This document shows positions 60,305-64,000 of a stretch of DNA of 64,000 bases, piece after piece. How positions within the stretch are numbered: the first letter of the stretch is position 1; each line of letters opens with the position of its first letter. The stretch spans positions 773,680 through 837,679 of the forward strand of contig CAVOLQ010000002.1 of NCBI GenBank assembly GCA_963696875.1, written 5' to 3'. A model generated the notes under the pieces. The model saw only the letters and a list, made by a program, of their open reading frames with translations, had not been told where the DNA came from and did no database searches. The translations under genes and the position numbers were made by a program. Source of the DNA: Albibacterium sp963696875 (GTDB taxonomy: Bacteria; Bacteroidota; Bacteroidia; Sphingobacteriales; Sphingobacteriaceae).

Positions 60305-61126
60305 ATGGAAATGCTTATCAATTCAATAAGAGAAAATAGCGAGATTATACCCCTATTGATCTCCTTTAGTCTACTCTATTTCTGGCTGACCGGGTTTAAA
60401 GTGCAAAGATTATGGCTTTTTTATTTCGGCGGTTTAATTTTGATGACAGTCGGCATATTGACCAATCATGTTTATTTGCATTCCATGCAGTTTACAGCCC
60501 ACATGCTCATCCATGTCCTACTTTTATTAGCGTGTGCACCTCTAATGGTTATTGGTTGGCCAAATAGAACAAATACACATCCCATCATTTTTAGAAAAGC
60601 TTACCATTTCCTGTTACGACATTCCTTATTTTGCTGGATAACAGGAATTACAGTGATGTGGTTTTGGCATATCCCATCTATTTTCGAAGCACTCATGATC
60701 GGTCATCAAGGCAGCTTTAGCATTATAGAATTTGCACACATCGGAAGTCTATTGATCGGCGGAATTATTTTCACTTGGCCTATCGTCAATCCTCAAAGAA
60801 ATTTTCGTATCTATCCTCCATTAGGCATTGTCTACCTTTTTACAGCTTGCATTGCCTGCTCCCTATTAGGCTTACTGATCACTTTTGCTCCTACAGGGAT
60901 TTATATGCACGCTATGGATACCATTAGCAACACTTCTGGTTCAATGAGCACTGAAACCGATCAGCAAACCGCCGGATTAATCATGTGGGTTCCTTGTTGC
61001 TTCGTCTACTTATTTGGAGTGCTTTATCTATTATTTAACTGGCTAAAAGTACCTGATAATATAAAAACACAGACCAAAAGACCATTTCATCAACCTGAAC
61101 TATTAATTTCCGAAAACAATGATTAA
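60305..61126 (+). CDS. CtaG family cytochrome c oxidase assembly protein
   Basis: I chose the ATG at 60305 (MEMLINSIRENSEIIPLLIS); a longer frame would sit inside subunit III. The 273-residue protein has seven transmembrane helices and the caa3_CtaG pattern: LHSMQFTAHMLIHVLLLLAC, WFWHIPSIFEALM and FAHIGSLLIGGIIFTWPIVN. These carry conserved His likely to bind copper or haem. Proteins of this family assist caa3 oxidase assembly. It overlaps the next gene by 8 bp. Confidence 0.85.
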   Translation: MEMLINSIRENSEIIPLLISFSLLYFWLTGFKVQRLWLFYFGGLILMTVGILTNHVYLHSMQFTAHMLIHVLLLLACAPLMVIGWPNRTNTHPIIFRKAYHFLLRHSLFCWITGITVMWFWHIPSIFEALMIGHQGSFSIIEFAHIGSLLIGGIIFTWPIVNPQRNFRIYPPLGIVYLFTACIACSLLGLLITFAPTGIYMHAMDTISNTSGSMSTETDQQTAGLIMWVPCCFVYLFGVLYLLFNWLKVPDNIKTQTKRPFHQPELLISENND

Positions 61127-61346
61127 TCCGACAAAAGAAAAGTCTACTTCCGAAGATTATGTTGGGAAAGCAAAACCAAAAAAGCTGCCCAAGCCTACTT
61201 ACTGGCCTTTTATTTTAGCTTTCGGCCTATCACTAAGCCTTTGGGCCATACTCACAGGCTGGATCATTGGAATAAGTGGTATCCTTCTATTTTTTATTGC
61301 TTTGGTAGGTTGGTTAATAGAAATAAACCATGAAGAAAAAAGATGA
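61119..61346 (+). CDS. Small subunit-IV-like membrane protein
   Basis: The 75-residue protein has a basic N-terminal stretch and two hydrophobic helices (WPFILAFGLSLSLWAILTGW, IIGISGILLFFIALVGWLIE). Its size and place match the small fourth subunit (CtaF-like) of caa3 oxidases or an assembly helper. It overlaps both ctaG-like (8 bp) and the Rieske gene (17 bp). The assignment is by position. Confidence 0.65.
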   Translation: MINPTKEKSTSEDYVGKAKPKKLPKPTYWPFILAFGLSLSLWAILTGWIIGISGILLFFIALVGWLIEINHEEKR

Positions 61347-61839
61347 AATAAACGAAGATAGACGTAGTTTCTTAATCAAGATCAGCCTAGGTCTCAGTGC
61401 TCTTGCAGCTGCCGCTGCTGGTATTCCATTAATCAGTGCACTTTTTGCCCCACTATTACGCCAACCACCACAAACCTGGCGAGATATAGGAGGTTTAAAT
61501 CAGTTTAAAATTGGAAACACTCAATTAGTGAAATTTGAAAACCCAGACCCAGAACCTTGGGCGGGAATAACAGCACACTCCGCAGCATGGGTCAGACGAG
61601 AATCAGAAAAGAACATCATTGCATTTTCAGTCAATTGCACCCATCTGGGTTGTCCTGTACGCTGGGAAAAGGGGGCCCAACTATTTATGTGCCCTTGCCA
61701 CGGCGGCGTATATTACAAAGATGGATCGGTTGCTTCGGGTCCACCTCCAAAGGGATTAATACAATATCCGGTACGCATAAATAATGGAAAAGTACAATTA
61801 ATGACGCAACCACTGCCCATTACAAACATTCTAGCTTAA
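61330..61839 (+). CDS. Rieske iron-sulfur protein
   Basis: The 169-residue protein has a Tat-type N-terminus (EDRRSFLIKISLGLSALAAA) with one membrane helix. The Rieske cluster binding sites are CTHLGCPVRW (about 103-112) and CPCHGGVYYKDGSVASGPPP (about 121-140), giving the 2Cys/2His ligands of a [2Fe-2S] cluster. It is the quinol-oxidising partner of the cytochrome b encoded 10 bp downstream (bc-type complex). Confidence 0.95.
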   Translation: MKKKDEINEDRRSFLIKISLGLSALAAAAAGIPLISALFAPLLRQPPQTWRDIGGLNQFKIGNTQLVKFENPDPEPWAGITAHSAAWVRRESEKNIIAFSVNCTHLGCPVRWEKGAQLFMCPCHGGVYYKDGSVASGPPPKGLIQYPVRINNGKVQLMTQPLPITNILA

Positions 61840-61849
61840 AGACGGTTTT

Positions 61850-63238
61850 ATGGGGCTTGTCAAAAAAATAGGAATGTGGTGTAATGAACGAACAGGTTTA
61901 TCTACATTAAATCAATCGCTTTTTAAACATCCTGTACCACCAAAATCTAAATGGATGTATGTTTTTGGGAGCGCTACCCTATTTTGTTTGATTCTTCAAG
62001 TTATCACAGGCGTAGCACTATCCTTATTATACCAACCTTCCTCCGAAGCCGCCTACCAATCGCTAGAATTCATTACCGATCGTGCTGCTTTTGGCAATAC
62101 ATTAAGAGGTATTCATTATTTCGGGGCTTCTGGAATGATCATCATGGTGGGAATTCACATGTTGCGGGTATACCTATTAGCAGCCTACAAATACCCACGT
62201 GAATTAAGTTGGCTAAGCGGTGTCGTTTTACTTATGCTCACAATTTTCATGGGATTTACTGGTCAACTCCTACGCTGGGATTCTAATGGAGTGTGGTCAG
62301 CAGTTGTTGCGGCGCAACAATTGGGAAGAGTACCACTAATAGGAACCTATTTAGCAAGATTAATTTTAGGTGGTGATACCATAGGCGCACAGTCCCTAAG
62401 TCGTTTTTTTTCTTACCATGTCTTCATCATCCCCGCACTTTTATTTACCTTTATTAGCTTCCATCTTTATTTAGTTCTTCACCTTGGCATCTCGGAACCT
62501 CCAAAAGTAGGGCAAAAAGTAGATCCTAAAACGTACAAAGCTTGGTATGCCAATCTTTTGAAAACCGAGGGAGTACCCTTTTGGCCTAATGCAGCGTGGA
62601 GGGATATTTTATTCGCAGCTTTAGTTATACTTATTATCATCGGCTTAGCTATCGTAATAGGACCTCCTGAACTAACACATCCACCGGATCCTTCGCTTGT
62701 TTTCACTTCACCTCGCCCAGATTGGTATATGCTACCTTTCTTCGCGATCTTTGCATTAATGCCCCCAAGCATTGAATCTTATGTGATATTTTTAGGGCCA
62801 ATCCTGGTCATTTTCGGACTGTTAGCACTTCCTTTTTTCTCAAATAAAGGCGAAAGAAGTCCAATCCGACGCCCATGGGCTATTTTGGGTTCTATTTGTG
62901 TTGTTGTATTTGTTTTGAGTTTACTATTCATAGGATTGAAAGAACCATGGTCTCCAGACTTTGATACTCGCCCCCTAACAGGCATCACAAAATTTCAAGA
63001 GCCCGAGTTAAAAGCCGGTGCAGTCTTATTTTACAATAAAGGTTGTCAATATTGCCATCAAATTGACAAAAATGGAGGGCATGTAGGTCCCGATTTAAGT
63101 CAAATAGGAAGATCCTTAACGAAAGCTCAACTGGAATTAAAAATCATAAACGGCAGCCCAGATATGCCCGCATTCGGAGGAATAATTAGCAAAGAAGAAC
63201 TAAACACATTATCTGATTTTTTAAGTAGGTTAAAATGA
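61850..63238 (+). CDS. Cytochrome b with fused C-terminal cytochrome c domain
   Basis: The 462-residue protein has an N-terminal b6-like part with haem-ligand His pairs in RGIHYFGASGMIIMVGIHML (about 85-104) and YHVFIIPALLFTFISFHLYL (about 187-206). The quinol site PDWY in SPRPDWYMLPFF near 285 replaces PEWY. A subunit-IV-like part with three helices follows, and then a short cytochrome c domain with CQYCH (about 393-397) and Met in DMPAF near 440. So the bc complex has b, IV and c functions in one chain next to the Rieske protein. Confidence 0.9.
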   Translation: MGLVKKIGMWCNERTGLSTLNQSLFKHPVPPKSKWMYVFGSATLFCLILQVITGVALSLLYQPSSEAAYQSLEFITDRAAFGNTLRGIHYFGASGMIIMVGIHMLRVYLLAAYKYPRELSWLSGVVLLMLTIFMGFTGQLLRWDSNGVWSAVVAAQQLGRVPLIGTYLARLILGGDTIGAQSLSRFFSYHVFIIPALLFTFISFHLYLVLHLGISEPPKVGQKVDPKTYKAWYANLLKTEGVPFWPNAAWRDILFAALVILIIIGLAIVIGPPELTHPPDPSLVFTSPRPDWYMLPFFAIFALMPPSIESYVIFLGPILVIFGLLALPFFSNKGERSPIRRPWAILGSICVVVFVLSLLFIGLKEPWSPDFDTRPLTGITKFQEPELKAGAVLFYNKGCQYCHQIDKNGGHVGPDLSQIGRSLTKAQLELKIINGSPDMPAFGGIISKEELNTLSDFLSRLK

Positions 63239-63271
63239 AAAACAAGAAAATAGTTGAACATTAACATTAGA

Positions 63272-63298
63272 GGAAAAGGCGTTAATTTACCCTTTTCC
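63272..63298. terminator. Hairpin between convergent cytochrome b and DUF2147 genes
   Basis: GGAAAAGG (63272-63279), 11-nt loop and CCTTTTCC (63291-63298). It overlaps the end of the DUF2147 gene and lies 34 bp after the cytochrome b stop. It can serve as a terminator for the respiratory operon. Confidence 0.5.
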
Positions 63299-63713
63299 AA
63301 GTTTCACTTCTTCCGAATAAACTAATTCCTACATAACCGCGGAGAAATAAAGTGTTTGGGTTCTTAAGTGCTATTTTAGCATTGTATGTTCGACCCGATT
63401 TTGGATCATAAATTTTCCCATCGGCCCATGCATTATTACCTTTATAAGTAAAACCCGTTAATATCTCTAAATCTTTGACAGGTCGTTTTTGCTTATTGGG
63501 GTCAGGATTTTTAACGTCTAACTTTGGTGTCCCTTGATCATTATTAGGTTCTTGAAGCCAATATATTTTCCCAAAATACATGTCTCCTCTTTTATAAATT
63601 TCAATACGGCCCTCCCCGGTCGGGTTTTGCCATTTACCCAGTATTGCATCTTGGGCTTGAGCGTAACAAAAAACACTAAGAGTAAAAATCCATGTTATTA
63701 TAATCGTTTTCAT
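63282..63713 (-). CDS. DUF2147 family exported protein
   Basis: The 143-residue protein has a signal peptide (MKTIIITWIFTLSVFCYAQA). The DUF2147 beta-barrel features are ILGKWQNPTGEGRIEIYKRG (about 24-43), GKIYDPKSGRTYNAKIALKN and LRGYVGISLFGRSETWKRV at the C-terminus. It is probably a periplasmic or envelope protein of unknown ligand. It is monocistronic and carries a leader like that of msrB (63714-63801). Confidence 0.9.
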   Translation of the reverse strand: MKTIIITWIFTLSVFCYAQAQDAILGKWQNPTGEGRIEIYKRGDMYFGKIYWLQEPNNDQGTPKLDVKNPDPNKQKRPVKDLEILTGFTYKGNNAWADGKIYDPKSGRTYNAKIALKNPNTLFLRGYVGISLFGRSETWKRVN

Positions 63714-63801
63714 CAGAATATTTTTTTACGTTGGTGATGAAGTATCATTAGCGAATTATTAATTTCGATTGAGAAATTCGTGAACTCATGATGGTTTCAT
63801 A
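63714..63801 (-). promoter_or_regulatory. Conserved leader element of the DUF2147 gene (copy B)
   Basis: From 63801 on the minus strand: TATGAAACCATCATGAGT, then CTCAATCGAAATTAATAATT, CGCTAATGATACTTCATC and ATATTCTGATGAAAA into the coding start. These blocks match copy A (43731-43820) in order and spacing, about seven bases in ten by eye. MKPS-stop and a 13-codon frame (MSSRISQSKLIIR) lie inside. Confidence 0.55.
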
Positions 63802-63937
63802 ACACATCTTTTAAAGAATCATGATAATCTTGACTTTAGAGGAATATGGTTTTAATTGTACCTTATAAAGATAACGATATTTTGAAAAATACAGATTAAA
63901 TTTCGCAGATTCTTTCTAAGAAATTGCTAGGAAATGA

Positions 63938-63945
63938 TATCTTTG
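63938..63945 (+). promoter_or_regulatory. tRNA-Leu promoter -7 box
   Basis: TATCTTTG fits the Bacteroidota -7 consensus TAnnTTTG and ends 15 bp before the tRNA-Leu. A clear -33 TTTG was not seen. Confidence 0.55.
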
Positions 63946-63960
63946 CCACCTGAAACTCTT

Positions 63961-64000
63961 GCCCAGGTGGCGAAATTGGTAGACGTACCATCTTGAGGGG
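63961..64000 (+). tRNA. tRNA-Leu (anticodon GAG), 5' part
   Basis: GCCCAGGTGGCGAAATTGGT then AGACGTACCATCTTGAGGGG matches the acceptor 5' strand, D-arm and anticodon loop of tRNA-Leu, with U33 followed by GAG at 63995-63997. The rest, including the long variable arm, lies beyond the window. Confidence 0.85.

Overview
The window looks like a chromosome segment from a Bacteroidota bacterium, most likely order Sphingobacteriales (Pedobacter/Sphingobacterium/Olivibacter-like). The reasons are low GC content, TAnnTTTG-type -7 boxes (17786-17793, 63938-63945), lipoprotein and Gfo/Idh/MocA plus DUF1080 pairs, small cytoplasmic family genes typical of the phylum (ASCH, DinB, VOC, DUF4180, DUF4287), and a RIT element. 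The species cannot be named from sequence alone.

Positions 1-8300 are a decayed defence and mobile region read mostly on the minus strand. It holds remnants of a YhcG nuclease, an Abi_2 protein, a DUF6088 regulator, a DNA methyltransferase and at least three broken copies of one AlbA_2/HATPase-type regulator. Two things look intact: an AbiEi/AbiEii type IV toxin-antitoxin pair with a 59-nt inverted repeat right before its start codon, and an unusual sigma-70-like protein. Positions 8300-12600 carry an SDR dehydrogenase, a CDF cation transporter, a UmuD-like stub, a DUF4143 ATPase behind three phased repeats, and a Fic fragment.

Positions 12600-26800 are a patchwork of single small genes (VOC, DinB, GNAT, SRPBCC, ArsR, DoxX, SnoaL, DUF4180, AraC regulators, a class D beta-lactamase). 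It contains truncated neighbours, a 108-bp exact duplication of part of a DinB gene, and paired imperfect inverted repeats that recur at several gene borders and resemble recombination (attC-like) sites. Positions 26964-30486 are a RIT element: three overlapping tyrosine recombinase genes between mirrored termini, inserted in an ORF6N gene whose two halves can be read on either side.

From 31900 on the region is ordinary core metabolism in long operons. It contains sugar oxidoreductase plus DUF1080 (32135-34390) and a complete molybdenum cofactor operon (moaA, moeA, TauE/SafE exporter, moaD, moeB-rhodanese, moaE, moaC-moaB fusion). The operon ends in a cytochrome b and a sulfite-oxidase-family molybdoenzyme. 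It converges on exported MsrA and MsrB, which suggests a cell-envelope methionine sulfoxide repair unit. Then come two divergent pentose-phosphate operons (HAD-gnd-zwf-AhpD-like-GT2, and fba-tkt-rpiB-tal-manA-HAD-GH130). The GH130 phosphorylase, phosphomannomutase-like and mannose-6-phosphate isomerase genes would feed mannosides into the pathway. The second run continues into a respiratory operon with a caa3-type oxidase, CtaG, a Rieske protein and a cytochrome b with a fused cytochrome c domain. The window ends in a DUF2147 gene and the start of a tRNA-Leu.

The least explained signal is a roughly 90-nt leader shared by msrB (43731-43820) and the DUF2147 gene (63714-63801), with a conserved stem and conserved mini reading frames.
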